DNA of 64,000 nt from Diphasiastrum complanatum (taxonomy: Eukaryota > Streptophyta > Lycopodiopsida > Lycopodiales > Lycopodiaceae): assembly GCA_029204225.1 (NCBI GenBank), contig CM055092.1, forward strand, positions 21,851,669 through 21,915,668, written 5' to 3'. The position numbers were made by a program, and so were the translations under genes. The notes beneath the pieces are model-generated. The model saw only the letters and a program-made list of their open reading frames with translations. It had not been told where the DNA came from and made no database searches. Below, piece after piece: positions 1 to 12,710 of the stretch (position 1 is the stretch's first letter; every line of letters starts with the position of its first letter).

Positions 1-552
1 GATCTCGAAAGACACGAGGAAGAAAATTTGACTTCCAAGGTCTTAAGACCATTCTGATTGGATATACTTCATCTAATAATACATACAAGTTGTATGATCT
101 CGATACCCAGCAAGTCTTGTACAGCTGGGATACAGTATTTATCGAGGATCAGTTTGTGGACATCAAAGTCAAGGATATTGCTCTAGGAGAACCTTCATCA
201 CCTGTCATTGACAAGACAATCCGAGCTTTTGGCTCAGGTTTGTCCATTGTCGACGATCCACTTTTTTGACAATGAATCAGATGAAGACATTGCTGCTACC
301 CTGCAACAAGTCCCAAGAGTGGTTCATCAGTCGAATCCTCACAAACAGCCCACAAGGTATACTCCTGAGTCTACATGTCTCTTGATACATGAACCGACAA
401 CAGTCGAAGAGGCACTCAACCAACCAGACTCTGATCTTTGAAGAAAAGCTATGGATAGAGAGTATTCCTCTCTGATCAAGAACCAGACATGGTCATTAGT
501 TGAAGCTCCTATTGGCTGCAGTATCATTGATTGCAAATGGATCTTCAAGATC
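1..552 (+). pseudogene. Ty1/copia pol relic: integrase C-terminus to start of RT
   Basis: In the plus frames the first 180 bases read as the C-terminal part of a copia integrase: a GY-S/T-N-YKLYD segment followed by the usual V-L-YSWDTVFIE strand. A degenerate linker follows. The beginning of the copia reverse transcriptase comes next at about 449-552, with M-x-EYSSLIKNQTWSLVEAP and then CKWIFKIKY. A stop at 439-441 and frame changes show it is dead. The reading is cut in the middle of the IKY(N)A motif at 552 by the insertion at 558-1968 and resumes at 1969. The left end of the element lies outside the window. Confidence 0.8.
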
Positions 553-557
553 AAATA

Positions 558-1968
558 TGTCGCGACATACCAACAGTAAAGATAGATATTTGTAGTATAA
601 ACGGGTATCATTCCTACTAGAGAGCAATAAAAAGGCTAATATTGTCATTATTAGTGCAAAACCAGAAATAGCTAAGAATGAATGGAATGGAATATAAAAT
701 GATTGCAATCTGGTCATCAATAGATGTTTTCATAAGGGCTGCAAGTACAACCTTTCAAAAGAAACAAAACACCCAGGAGAAAAATATTGAATACTTCATT
801 ATGGGAGTGAACTCAGGAAAGCAAATACTTCGGCAAAGGGGAAAGCCACACAGTGTTTTCGTTATCTTGACAGTAGCTTATCATGAATCTAACTCCTATG
901 ATCTGTGCAAATCACAAGATTGAAGGCTAGAGACACTTCACTAGACAATTCCAGTCCAAACACTGTGTAACAAGCATTGCATACAGTGCCATAAACTTCC
1001 TATTAACCAAAATGAATCACCATGAAAAGCACAGAAAGTATTCACAGGAGAAACAAGTTGTGTGTGATTTAGAACACTCAGATTTACATTATCTGTATTC
1101 ACCATTTGCAGATTACAAAGATGTGTTTAGTCTAAGCACTGCAAAGAAGAGGGATTGCTACACCTCTATACAAGAATCTGAGAACACAATGGTTCTGAAC
1201 TTGTAGATGAATAACAAAAGCAGTAAATCTACATTAAAGCACCAACAGAGCTTCTGAGCCTCTATTCTACATTGTGGCTGAATGAATTACAATGGCATAA
1301 GACTGGCATAATATAGCCAAAGATATCCGTGCTAGAGATTGTGGGCTTTGATAACTGTCTGCAAAGAGAGATCAAATAAATATCTGGCATCTGGAAATGA
1401 CTGCCCATGAGCCAATGGAATGCTGCCAACAAACAGCCGACAGTTGGAATGCAAGGTCGTTGCCTGAAGACCTGCCATAACTATCTATTCAATTGTTGTT
1501 CTGGAAGAAAACTGCCTGCTGACCTGCATGAGAGGAAGAGAGCGTTGCCTTCGCTGGTCTTACTAGAAAACCCTGTGACTGATGCCCGAGATGGCTGGAG
1601 GTGCATTTGTGACTTGCCGCCTTCTAACTTACATGGAGAAGGACCTCTCTTTGCTGCCCTGAGAAAATGCGAAGAGAGAGAGAGAGAAGAAGTGTGAAGG
1701 TTGCTCTTGAAGAAGTGCGAAGCTGCCTTTAAGAAGTGCGAAGCTACCTTTAAGAAATGCGAAGGTGTCGGAAGGTAGAAAATCTCAAAAAATGCGAAGG
1801 TGGGAGGCTCTGGCTGCATGGAGGTGCTCCAAGGTAGGCATTAAAGAATGAACGAGGCTCCAAAAATCCCGAATAGTGCAAAATGTGCGACAATGGCCCT
1901 TCATATTTTTAAGATTTAGCAATAAAAAGCCAAAATCATTAACAAATTGATGAAACCAGGTCACCACA
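558..1968. mobile_element. Solo-LTR-like insertion, 1411 bp, TG...CA ends, 5-bp target duplication
   Basis: The segment starts TGTCGCGACA and ends GGTCACCACA, giving imperfect inverted ends (TGTNGNGAC). It is flanked by the perfect direct repeat AAATA at 553-557 and 1969-1973. Removing it with one AAATA copy reads ATC AAA TAC AAT GCC, which restores the expected copia RT sequence IKYNANGK. It holds no pol-like reading frame. The size, TG/CA ends and 5-bp duplication fit a solo LTR left by LTR-LTR recombination. The parent family is not recognised, and a short non-autonomous LTR element is the alternative. Confidence 0.8.
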
Positions 1969-3190
1969 AAATACAATGCCAATGGAAAAATTGATCGAAG
2001 GAAGGCAAGACTGATAGCACAAGGATTCACTCAAATCTCCAACGTTGACTACATTGAGACTTGGCAGTCCAGTAGTCAAGCATTCATCGATCCGAGCCTA
2101 AAGGATACGTTCTGGAAGGTATGAAGAATCATATTTGTAAACTCCATAAAGCACTTTATGGCTTGAAACAGTCTGCCAAAGCTTGGTTTCAAAGGATTAA
2201 CACATTCCTCATTGAACAAGGATTCCAACCAAGCACTGCTGATTGCAACATCTATTCCAAGTTGGTGCAGCAATTCTTCATTATCATCACCTTATATGTG
2301 GATGATATCAACAACAATACCAATCTGGTCAAGGATTCTAAGCAGATGCTGTTTTCAGAGTTCGACATGACTGATCTGAGTGGAGCTCACTTCTGTTTGG
2401 ACATTCAGATCCACATAGACAAAGCGAGACGACTGATTTACATCACTCAACAAAGATATCTTCACAATGTTCTTAACAGATACAATCTAATGAATTGTAA
2501 GTTAGCTCAATCACCGATGGATCCAGGCCTGCACTTGCCAAAGGACCAATATCCCCAAACCAAGCAAGAAGAGGAGCAGATGAGAGAGTATTCTTATCGA
2601 TCGATACTTGGATCTCTCATGTACGCAATGGTCTGTACAAGACCAAACATCTCTTTTGCAATAAGCTCACTCAACCAATATATGGCTGATCCTGGCATTA
2701 CCCATTGGAAGGTTCTCATAAGAGTCATGAGGTATATTTGAGCTACCATGGACCAGTGCATCTGCTATGGAGAAGTCAGCAACGACAATCTTCATTAGCT
2801 CAATGGATATTCTGATGCAAGCTAGGGAGGAGATGTAGACAATCGTAAATCCACATCTGGATTTACATTCTTCTTCAATGGCGGTCCTATCTCATAGAAC
2901 AGTCGTAAGCGAACCTCTATCACTCTTTCTTCTACAGAAGTAGAATACATTGCTGCTTCTCAATCTATTAAGGAAGCATTTTGGTTGAAAAATTTACTGT
3001 CAGACATTAATTGTATCAGTACAACCCCTTGTTTTGTGATAATCAGAGTGCTATTGCCTTATCGGCCAACCCTAGATTTCACTGTAGGAGTAAGCACATT
3101 GAAATCAGATACTACTACATTAAGGGCAAGGTTCTCAGCAAGGATGTGAGCTTAACGTACTGTAGAACGTAGGACATGGTTGCAGATATA
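1969..3190 (+). pseudogene. Ty1/copia pol relic: RT and RNase H, continuation of the 1-552 element
   Basis: The frame resumes with NGKIDRRKARLIAQGFTQ and VDYIET. About 70 residues of the RT palm are missing, and the reading goes straight to HKALYGLKQSAKAW (2121-2741 is open). The RT catalytic box reads LYVDD (near 2294). The RxxLGSLMYAM-TRPNISFA segment is intact. RNase H follows at about 2790-3180 with GYSDAS, RKSTSG, LSSTEVEYIAA and SKHIEIRYYYI, broken by several stops. Its end, DMVADI, is near 3175-3190. The internal deletion and the stops mean it is not functional. Confidence 0.85.
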
Positions 3191-4917
<1,727 letters not shown>

Positions 4918-5789
4918 TTACATTTCTTTTACAAGTGTTTGCACGCTCCAAGTCCTGCGGCGATAGCGTAGAAAAGCGTTGGCCCCCTTGGGCATTGGAC
5001 ATCCCATACCGCCCTTTGCCTTTTGACACGCTTGCACATTTACTCTTTTTCGCACTCTGAATTTGCTCTTGTGAGCATTGAACCTTCCATTTTTTAAACT
5101 TTTGTTTCCCCCAAGGCTGAAACTTCTTGTAGTAGGTGTCTCAGACTCCTTGGCCTTTTTTCCATCTTCGTAATATAGGGCCATCTGCAAAACCCTATGG
5201 AGGCTTGGAGACTGCTCCTTCCTTACAAAAGGCCGAAGGCTTTCAAGCCCTGTACGGACGCATTGCTTTGTTTGAGACTTGTCTATGCTTGGTTTTTCTT
5301 GTCCAACGACATCCAATTCTCTGTAAACATATGCTTGAACTCTTCCTAAGTTGTAGGTACTAGATTGTCCTTCTCAGTTTTGTGCCACCAACGTTGTGCT
5401 ATCTCTTGTAGTCGATATGTAACCTTGTCAATCTTTTGATCATCATCCCCAATGCCACACATCTGAAAAGCCTTTTTCCACTTTTGTATCTAGTTTTCCA
5501 CCGCATCAATATTTCACATAGTAACTACCCCCGTATATTTCAGCGGTTTCAAATCCTTGATTGTGGGTAATTTTCTCATAAAATTCGATGGATGTTTGAC
5601 TTCTTTTTCAACTGTCACAAGTTCAACGACTACCATAGCCGTTCCACTGACTCTCTCGGGTTCCTATAGGAATTTGGTTGACTTCAATTGTTCAAGAATT
5701 TGTTGTAGCACTATCTCCATGACATCAACCTTGGCTGCCACCTCCTCAATTCTCAGTATCTTGGTGCTAGAACCCTCCAACGGATCCAT
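4918..5789 (-). pseudogene. Ty3/gypsy gag relic
   Basis: On the minus strand a start at 5789 opens MDPLEGSSTKILRIEEVAAK. A capsid-like gag core follows at about 5550-5370: LKYTGVV, then AVEN-IQKWKKAFQMCGI, DDQKIDKVTYRLQEIAQRWW and TWEEFKHMF-type residues. This pattern (W-x-KxF, QK-xx-TYxLxxxAxxWW) is the retrotransposon gag core. In-frame stops interrupt it, including TAG where Trp is expected. The C-terminal part down to 4918 is basic, and no intact CCHC knuckle was found. No RT or LTR belonging to it was identified. Confidence 0.7.
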
Positions 5790-6894
5790 ATTTACTATCT
5801 TAAAAAACTTGTCCACTTGCTTAAAAGTCAAAATTTTCAGCAAACAAGGGTTTCTGATTCGGTTCTGAAAACTGAAATTGAAATTTGATTCTCGTGATTG
5901 AAATCGAAATCGGATTTTGGTTTTGAAATCGAAAACCATTCCTATTCTTTTTGTATGAAACATATTTTGAATATTAGAGCTTATTACTCTGACTGATGAA
6001 ATATGTGTGCAGGTATCATTACCTGAAGACAAGAAATGAAACTGTAGATAAATGCTAACAGTTTGATGTGTAGGTTCTAGAAATAGAATCTAATGATGAA
6101 CCATTTTATGGTATGACTCCTAACCGTTTCTTAAGGGTATGTGCAGGTACTAAGAAGAGTACCTGAAGAATGAACTAAAGAAGCTTCTAAAAGCTTGAAG
6201 ATGGTACTTGAAGAAGGCTTTCTCCAAAGCCTATAAAGAAGGCTCAAATCGAGTCTATAAAGATTTGGAGAAGAAACCAAAGGATTGATCACCCTTTGTG
6301 TCACACTCCACTATGATTGGGGATAGGCAACTCCTAGAAAAAAAGGGCCTACGAATTGATGAAAATTATGCAAGATAAGATGGACATATACAAAGCCTTT
6401 CCCATGTCATGAAAAACACTTGGGGTGAATCCCAATGTTGTAAACTAAAAAAAATTCAACTTGAAAGTGGCTAACATTAAATGTTAAGCTACCTACCTTC
6501 CATCCTTATCAATATGTAAATTACCTAGTTTGCCACATGGCTTGTAAGCCATAAAACACCTAGGAAAATGTGCCCTCCTACTCCTCCCCTTTTGCTTGAA
6601 CTAATTGATAAACACCCTCTCATACCTTTACTTCTCCTAGAGTCTCCCTTACACCTCTCACACTTATTTTGGACACCTCAGCCACTCCCTAAAGGCTCCA
6701 CATTCCCTATAAAAGGAGTAAATTGCCCCTCTCCCTCATTATTAATCTCCTATTCATTTTTGTTTTGCCTCTTGTTCTTGCTTCTATGTGTGTAGGTGCT
6801 TGGAAGAAAGCTTGGAGCTATGATATGAGGAGGATCTATCAAGCTTGGATTGGAACCATTTTGGAACTACTTACACACACACTCACTTTCTCTT
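5790..6894. other. No gene seen
   Basis: AT-rich sequence without recognisable coding. It may contain LTR sequence of the element whose primer-binding site is at 7665, but no LTR start can be fixed from one copy. Confidence 0.3.
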
Positions 6895-6901
6895 CTCTCT
6901 C

Positions 6902-6981
<80 letters not shown>
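6895..6981. repeat. (CT)n microsatellite with one G interruption
   Basis: CT repeat broken once by GT near 6909-6910. It is directly followed by the 32-bp tandem repeats. Confidence 0.95.
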
Positions 6982-6984
<3 letters not shown>

Positions 6985-6988
6985 CCTT

Positions 6989-7116
6989 CACACCATCCAT
7001 AGCCTGAAGGCCATGCATGTCACACCATCCATAAGCCTGAAGGCCATGGATGTCACACCATCCATAACTTGATGGCCTTGCATGTCACACCATCCGTAGC
7101 TTAATGGTCATGAATG
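6989..7116. repeat. Tandem repeat A: four units of about 32 bp
   Basis: Each unit reads approximately CACACCATCCATARCCTGA followed by AGGCCATGCATGT. Divergence increases toward the right. Confidence 0.9.
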
Positions 7117-7219
7117 TTTGATTTGAAACTTGCATGTCTGATTGGAAACTTGCATGTCTGATTGGAAGCTTGCATGTCTGATTTGGAAACTTGCATGTAT
7201 GATTTGAAGCTTGCATGTC
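7117..7219. repeat. Tandem repeat B: five units of 20-21 bp
   Basis: The unit is approximately TGATTGGAAACTTGCATGTC, with single-base changes and one-base length differences. It abuts repeat A and shares the TGCATGT end with it. Confidence 0.9.
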
Positions 7220-7450
7220 ATACCATATGTCATGCCATTTAATGTCGACTGCCTATGCATGCTCCATTCTTGATCAGTAAGCTTTTGCATGTCATAAGAA
7301 ACCCCTTTTTCTTTGTATGAGATTCTCTAGGATCCAATATTTGTTAACATCTGATTGATGTAAAGATTCAAGAATCCATCTTCCCAAACCATTGTATATG
7401 TATTTGGTCTTGGGCCATTTGATCTTGCATAATTTAAAAGAAAAATCCTT

Positions 7451-7451
<1 letters not shown>

Positions 7452-7484
<33 letters not shown>

Positions 7485-7491
7485 CGGGGGG
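7452..7491. repeat. Poly-G run (33 G, one C, 6 G)
   Basis: A 33-base G run is followed by C and six more G. Apparent polyproline frames on the minus strand come from this run. Length is likely unreliable in any assembly. Confidence 0.9.
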
Positions 7492-7664
7492 TCCCCATCT
7501 TGACCCCTCAGCAAGTCTCATGACTGAATGCTTTTGTGAATGAATGATGATTTACTTCATTAAGCTTTGAGTTCTTTTTGGTTTTATTCAACAGTGTTTT
7601 GTTGATTTGTTCTTTTTAAGTCACAATGTTTAAGTCAGGACTTTAGAACTTCAAGCTCACAGTT

Positions 7665-7677
7665 TGGTATCAGAGCC
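7665..7677 (+). promoter_or_regulatory. Primer-binding site for initiator tRNA-Met (LTR element)
   Basis: TGGTATCAGAGCC is the complement of the 3' end of plant initiator tRNA-Met, the usual primer of plant copia and many gypsy elements. It lies 3 bases after a CACA that would end a 5' LTR at 7661. The LTR start is not determined. Confidence 0.75.
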
Positions 7678-7824
7678 AAGGTCTACTATTTTTTTTTCTT
7701 TGTGAGATTGATGTGAAGGCCTTGTGTATTCATTCTTGAAACAAATGCCAATACACAAGACTTTGTATGTTTACTTTCGAATAGATTTTCCTTCCGCTCG
7801 AATTTCCTTCTTCTTACAAGAAAG

Positions 7825-8357
7825 CACTTGATAAATTCACAGAATATGTGAATTGGACTGAGAGATGTATAGGCAGCAAAGTGAAGCAAATCAGAATAGA
7901 TCGAGGTGGCGAATACATCTTGAATCGCTTTACTGACTTCTGTAATGATCGTGGTATCATTCACAGAAGGACTGCAGCCTATACACTGCAGCACAATGGT
8001 GTTGCTGAAAGAAAGAACATAACCCTGATGGAAGCAGCCAGATGCATGATGGCCTACTCGAAGGCTCCAAGGGTGCTGTGGGTTGAAGCAGTAGCTATAG
8101 CCGCATACATCCAAAATAGGACAAGTAAATCTGATGTCCCTCACACAACATCACACGAGCTATGGTGGGGTAGAAAGCCCAACCTGTCTCATGTCAGAAT
8201 CTTTGGTTGTGCATCTTATGCACATATTCCTAATAAGCTTCGAAAGAAGCTTGATGAGAAAGCCGAGCAGGGATTCTGGTAGGTTATGACAACAATTCGT
8301 CATACTGCAGAATCTACATGCCAAACACGAACACTGTGAAAACAGTGAGAGCTAACA
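7825..8357 (+). pseudogene. Ty1/copia integrase fragment (family A)
   Basis: Open from 7848 to 8282. It shows integrase core residues IRIDRGGEY (catalytic Asp), HRRTAAYTLQHNGVAERKN (catalytic Glu), MAYSKAPRVLWVEAVA and ELWWGRKPNLSHVRIFGC. It is nearly the same as the integrase at 50180-50760 and keeps a segment that is replaced there. It begins abruptly at about 7825 and is frameshifted after QGFW (8282). At about 8358 it joins LTR sequence, so RT and RNase H are deleted. Confidence 0.85.
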
Positions 8358-9212
8358 CTTGATGGGAAGACAGGAACATGAAAGATTCGTGAACGAGAAT
8401 CTTTTGCGGTCCAACATGAGAAAGTCAGACGACGGAAACGAAACCAATGACGGGACACGAAAAACGCCGCAAAACCTTTTTCTACCCTCACGCTCCCAAG
8501 AGTACCAGCAAAGATCATGCAAGTACCCAGAGTACAATTATCTGATCTGATGGCATGACGTCACCTAGATACACTCTAGGTCATGGCTAATCTGCCACTC
8601 TTGTAATTTTCTGATTAGTTGTAGATGCTTAATCACTCTAATCTTAAAGTTACATAGAGCGACTATATACTGGATGATACTTGATATACAGAACACACAT
8701 ACAGTGTGGCAGTCTGATGCTAGTAAGCAATCAAGACAAAATACAGACAAGAAGTCCACCTACGTGCAAGATGAGTTCTGTGATCAGGATCCATAGAGAT
8801 CCACACGTCCACTAGTAAGTGAGACATCCATTTGTGAGAGAACTATATTTCTCTCATGCCAACGCACTGCGTGGATTTGCATGCAGTGCTCTAAGAATCA
8901 GAGAAGATTAATAGATGACTATGTAGCCATTGTGCACATGTCAATTTATGATGTATGATCTTGAATGCAAATGTGTCTGCTGTTATTTGTGTGTCAGATT
9001 CTCCCATTCATTTCAATTTTTCACATTGGTTGAGTTTCTTGAATGCTGCATTAATTTATAAACGTAGATCAGCAATGCCTGACTACATTCTGGAGGACTG
9101 TAGGAGTGATTCAGTTGACAGTGTCTAGCGATCGCATCTGAACTCCATCCGAATCGCATCGAGTCGTGTTGAATTTACGGTCGCGACAGTTTCGCGACAA
9201 CCATTCTCATCA
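8358..9212 (+). mobile_element. Partial family-A copia LTR (5' end missing)
   Basis: Similar along its length to the LTRs at 47363-48352 and 59074-60081. Shared landmarks are CTTTTGCGGTCCA, GGCTAATCTGCCACTCTTG, the paired hairpins near 8837-8892 and the ATTCTCATCA end. The first 100 or so bases of the LTR are absent, consistent with a deletion from integrase into the LTR. Confidence 0.85.
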
Positions 9213-9293
9213 TCAAATAGACTCCATTTGGGGGATCCTTGAGAATTGGATCTCCAACTTGCTTTCTATTTTAGAGACAATATTGTTAAAATA

Positions 9294-10135
9294 TCACTTC
9301 CAACTTGTTGTATCTTGTAAATCTCAAGTTATTTGAGCTTGATAGGATCTCAGATGTGTGGAGTCTATTTCCACGTGTGAAAGAATGTACATAAGTCATT
9401 TTTATTAAGTTACATTGGTTTTAGCTTGATCTACACTAGTGTGAAATTGACCTTTGAGTAGAATCTTGAAAATGGTCAAATCGGTCAAACTTTTTGTAAA
9501 TAGATTGGACTTCCATATGAATGAGTTGTTACTCACACATGTCAAGATACCATTCACACGTGTGGATAAGCTTCTAGAAGATAAGATAGGAATATTCCAT
9601 TAGATCCTATTTTATAGGAAATATTCCTATAAATGTGGAAGACTGGCTTTTTGTTTTCTAGCCAAAGAGAATAGTCAACTTTAGGAAATGAGCACATATG
9701 GCTCCCATTGGTGGATGTGGATGACTACGCACTCTTCACACGTGTGAAGGCTTGCTGGACAGTACACAGGTCATGGATGTACTTGATCTATAAAGAGATC
9801 AACCATTTTAATGAGAAGTTGATGTGACATTGGCAAATTCTAGTTTTGTTGAGATTTCCACATTTGTCTTGAGTTTTGATGAATGAAATGCATTTGTAAG
9901 TTAAGTACTTTACTCTCTGTAAATAGGCCGTATAGGTACTGTCCTCGACACGCATGAGGCCGCCCATCCATGTGTTTGATCATTTGATCCATTGCTCTTG
10001 CTTAAATCATAGTGTAAAGCATCTAGATCAAGATCTAACATCCAGAACTTGATAGTTCTTTGGATTAAGCAATCAATAACTCTTAATGATTGATAGTACA
10101 ATCAATATTTGTTCCTTTTTCTTTGAAAATTGACA
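9294..10135 (+). mobile_element. Putative copia 5' LTR with repeated CACACGTGTG palindromes
   Basis: The right end is well fixed: GACA directly precedes the primer-binding site at 10136. The left end (TGTTAAAATATC at 9294) is a guess from the TG rule. The LTR carries CACGTG G-box cores at 9372, 9557 and 9739, the last two inside CACACGTGTG or a near variant. One more follows in the leader at 10301. G-boxes bind bZIP and bHLH factors in plants, and a role here is inference. Confidence 0.6.
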
Positions 10136-10148
10136 TGGTATCAGAGCC
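10136..10148 (+). promoter_or_regulatory. Primer-binding site for initiator tRNA-Met
   Basis: TGGTATCAGAGCC directly abuts the LTR end. It belongs to the copia whose integrase starts near 10733. Confidence 0.85.
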
Positions 10149-10732
10149 AAGTCTAAGAGTGATCTAGATGATTAATAGTACTTGAGAAATCATTGACAAT
10201 TTGTTGTTTTGAGTTCTAATTGAGAGGGCGAGTTCAAAGAGAGAAGTAACATTATTGTTTTTGGTCAAGATCGATTTGTGGGCTGTTGAAGTACTGTCCA
10301 CACGTGTGAAACCGTACAACAACCTTCAAATTAACTTCCATAAGTGTTTTTGATCCAAAAAAGTGCATACTAGTAGTCCAAAATTCAAGGTTTTTAGTGC
10401 ATTGTCTAGATCTAGGTTCAATCTATTGAATGCTAATGATTAAATAGTGATTTGAGTCATTGAAGCAATTCATTTTGAAGCATTAGATCATATTTTTAAA
10501 GCTGATTTATTCAGATCTTAAGTGTGTTTGAAATATCAAACCAATTTGAACTAGAATCAATTTCTTTGAGGAGTGAATTGCTAGGATATTTGTAGTTGAT
10601 CTATTATAACATCATCCAAAGTTGAACTAGGATTGATTGGGCCGAGATTAGAAGCCTCTTGAAAGCTAGAAATCTATCTCAGATCACACCTTATCAAGAG
10701 AACTTTGTGTATCTCATAGGCTTTCATTCAAA
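10149..10732 (+). other. Copia leader; gag and protease missing
   Basis: No gag or protease motif appears between the primer-binding site and the integrase. A G-box CACGTG is at 10301-10306. The distance (0.58 kb) is too short for gag plus protease, so an internal deletion is likely. Confidence 0.5.
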
Positions 10733-12040
10733 ATGACATCCATGGGTGGATATATGCATGAAAGTAATGGAGGAGTTTTAATGTATGTGACTTTTATTGA
10801 TGATTGTACTAGATACACTTGGATTGAATTATTGCCTAAGAAAAGTCTTGTATATGAAGCTTTTGTAAAGTTTAAGTCTCTAGTGAAAAAGCAACTTAGT
10901 TCTTGCATTAAAGTTCTAAGATGTAATAATGGAGGAGAGTATATCTCCAACAAGATGAGAGACTTTTGTGAGATCAATGGCATAAAGAGAGAACTCACTT
11001 GTCCTTACACCCCCCAACAAAATGGGGTGGCCGAGAGAAAAAATAGGAGTCTTTGTGAATGTGCAAAGTCTTTAAGACTTGATGCATCTCTACCCATCAC
11101 TATTTGGGGGAAGGCCATAACTTGTGCTAATTACTTATGTAATAGGCTTCCTAGTAGTGCTATTGGTGGCATCTCACCATTTCAAGCTTTGTTTGGCAAT
11201 AAGCCCAATGTAAAAGATTTTAAAGGGTTTGGATGTATATGTTATGTCCACATTCCTTTGGAAACAAGAAGGAAAGAAGATGCAACTTCCTTCAAAGGAA
11301 TATTTGTAGGCTATAGTGAAAATAGCAAAGGATATAGGATATTTGATCCTATTTCAAAGAAAGTAAAAGTTAGCAAGGATGTCTTGTTTGATGAATCTCA
11401 AAGTTACAAGTTGTCTCCAAATTCATCTAATCTCTTAGGTGATGAAGATCTTGCAACACCCGAGGAGGAGCCTCTTGAAAATGATCTTTTGGAAGATCAA
11501 AATCAAGTGCCAAAGGAGCCGAGAAGATCCACAAGGAACAAGGCCGAGCCTTCAAGGCTCACATACTTTGAGAAAGGAAAGCAAAGGGAAGACACATCTC
11601 CTTCTACCTCTTACTCTTTTCTAACCACAATGCTTGAAGAGCCATTATGTTATGAAGATGCAAGTAGATCACAAGTTTGGAGAGATGCAATGCAAGTAGA
11701 GTTTGATGCTTTGATAGATAATCAAACTTGGAATCTTGTACACCTTCCATATGGGAAGAAGCCATTTGCATGTAAGTGGATATATAGATTAAAGTACAAT
11801 CAAGATGGATTTATAAGTAAGTACAAAGCTAGATTGGTTGCTAAGGGGAAAAGGCATAGATTATGAAGAAACATTTGCTCCTGTAGCAAAACTTGTAACC
11901 ATTAGATTGATCATTTGTATTGCTACTTTATTCAAGTGGAATCTCTATCAAATGGATGTGACAAATGCTTTTTTGAATAGTTACTTAGAGGAGGAAATAT
12001 ACATGTTGCAACCCGAGGACACCTTTGATTGCAAAAGAAA
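10733..12040 (+). pseudogene. Ty1/copia integrase and 5' part of RT, truncated
   Basis: The integrase core reads FIDDCTRYTWIELLPKK, then LRCNNGGEY, CPYTPQQNGVAERKNRSL and the GKPNVKDFKGFGCICY region to 11390. The Asp expected in the RSDNGGEY box is Asn here, so a catalytic residue is lost. The RT begins with WRDAMQVEFDALIDNQTWNLV, CKWIYRLKYNQDG and YKARLVAKG. A frameshift near 11850 moves it to the next frame: GIDYEETFAPVAKLVTIR and QMDVTNAFLNSYLEEEIYMLQP. Similarity stops at about 12020-12040. The rest of RT, RNase H and the 3' LTR are absent. Confidence 0.9.
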
Positions 12041-12710
12041 TGCTGGAAGTATGCAACAAAATGGTACAAGCAGGAAAATTAATTTGTACATTCCCAACTT
12101 TCGTCCTAACAAATTTGACAATAGAAGACAACTTTGCCTAACAAGAGCCTGACGTGCTATTTAAGATCACCATGTCTAGTCATCGACAAAAGGGCATCCC
12201 TATGCCTAAAGATGAATCATAGCTACAGCCAGTCACAAGATACAGTTTTTTTTTTTTTAAACCACTCTCAAAAGAAGAAAAACTTAAAAAGCTTTAAAGT
12301 GCAGATTTGACATGGAAGTGAAGTCAAAAATATAAAAGCAAAGAGGACAAAAATTAATCTAGAGTGTAAATGTCAATTAAGACAGTCAAAAGTTCAACAA
12401 GACAGATTGAAAACATTGCCATGCAATAAATGATAGAAACTTATTTTCCTGTTCGGAAATGTATACACTACTTAACTAGTCAAAGAGGCCTTTTAACAAA
12501 TATTTGATAATTTCTGAAGACTCGGTATACTATCACATCAAACTAGAGGACTATCTGTGTTTTGGAATTTCTTTCTGAATGCACCAAAAAACTTCCACTG
12601 TGCCACATAGCTGCAATTGCAAACTCCAAGAATACTAATCCCTTTTTTCGAAAGAGAACTACATTGAGCCAGTATGTCACTAGTGACTCAGTCAAGCTGA
12701 AATTTGTCCT
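12041..12710. other. No gene; flank between copia truncation and CYP98A
   Basis: AT-rich with a T10 run near 12247. The part nearest 12711 should include the 3' UTR of the minus-strand P450. No clear polyadenylation signal was chosen. Confidence 0.4.

Noticed and set aside
1407-1819. 96- and 112-codon overlapping frames on both strands
   Set aside because: They lie inside the solo-LTR-like insertion, overlap each other, contain short internal repeats (KVASHFLKAASHF) and match no family.
7292-7521. Polyproline reading frames on the minus strand
   Set aside because: They come from the G33 run.
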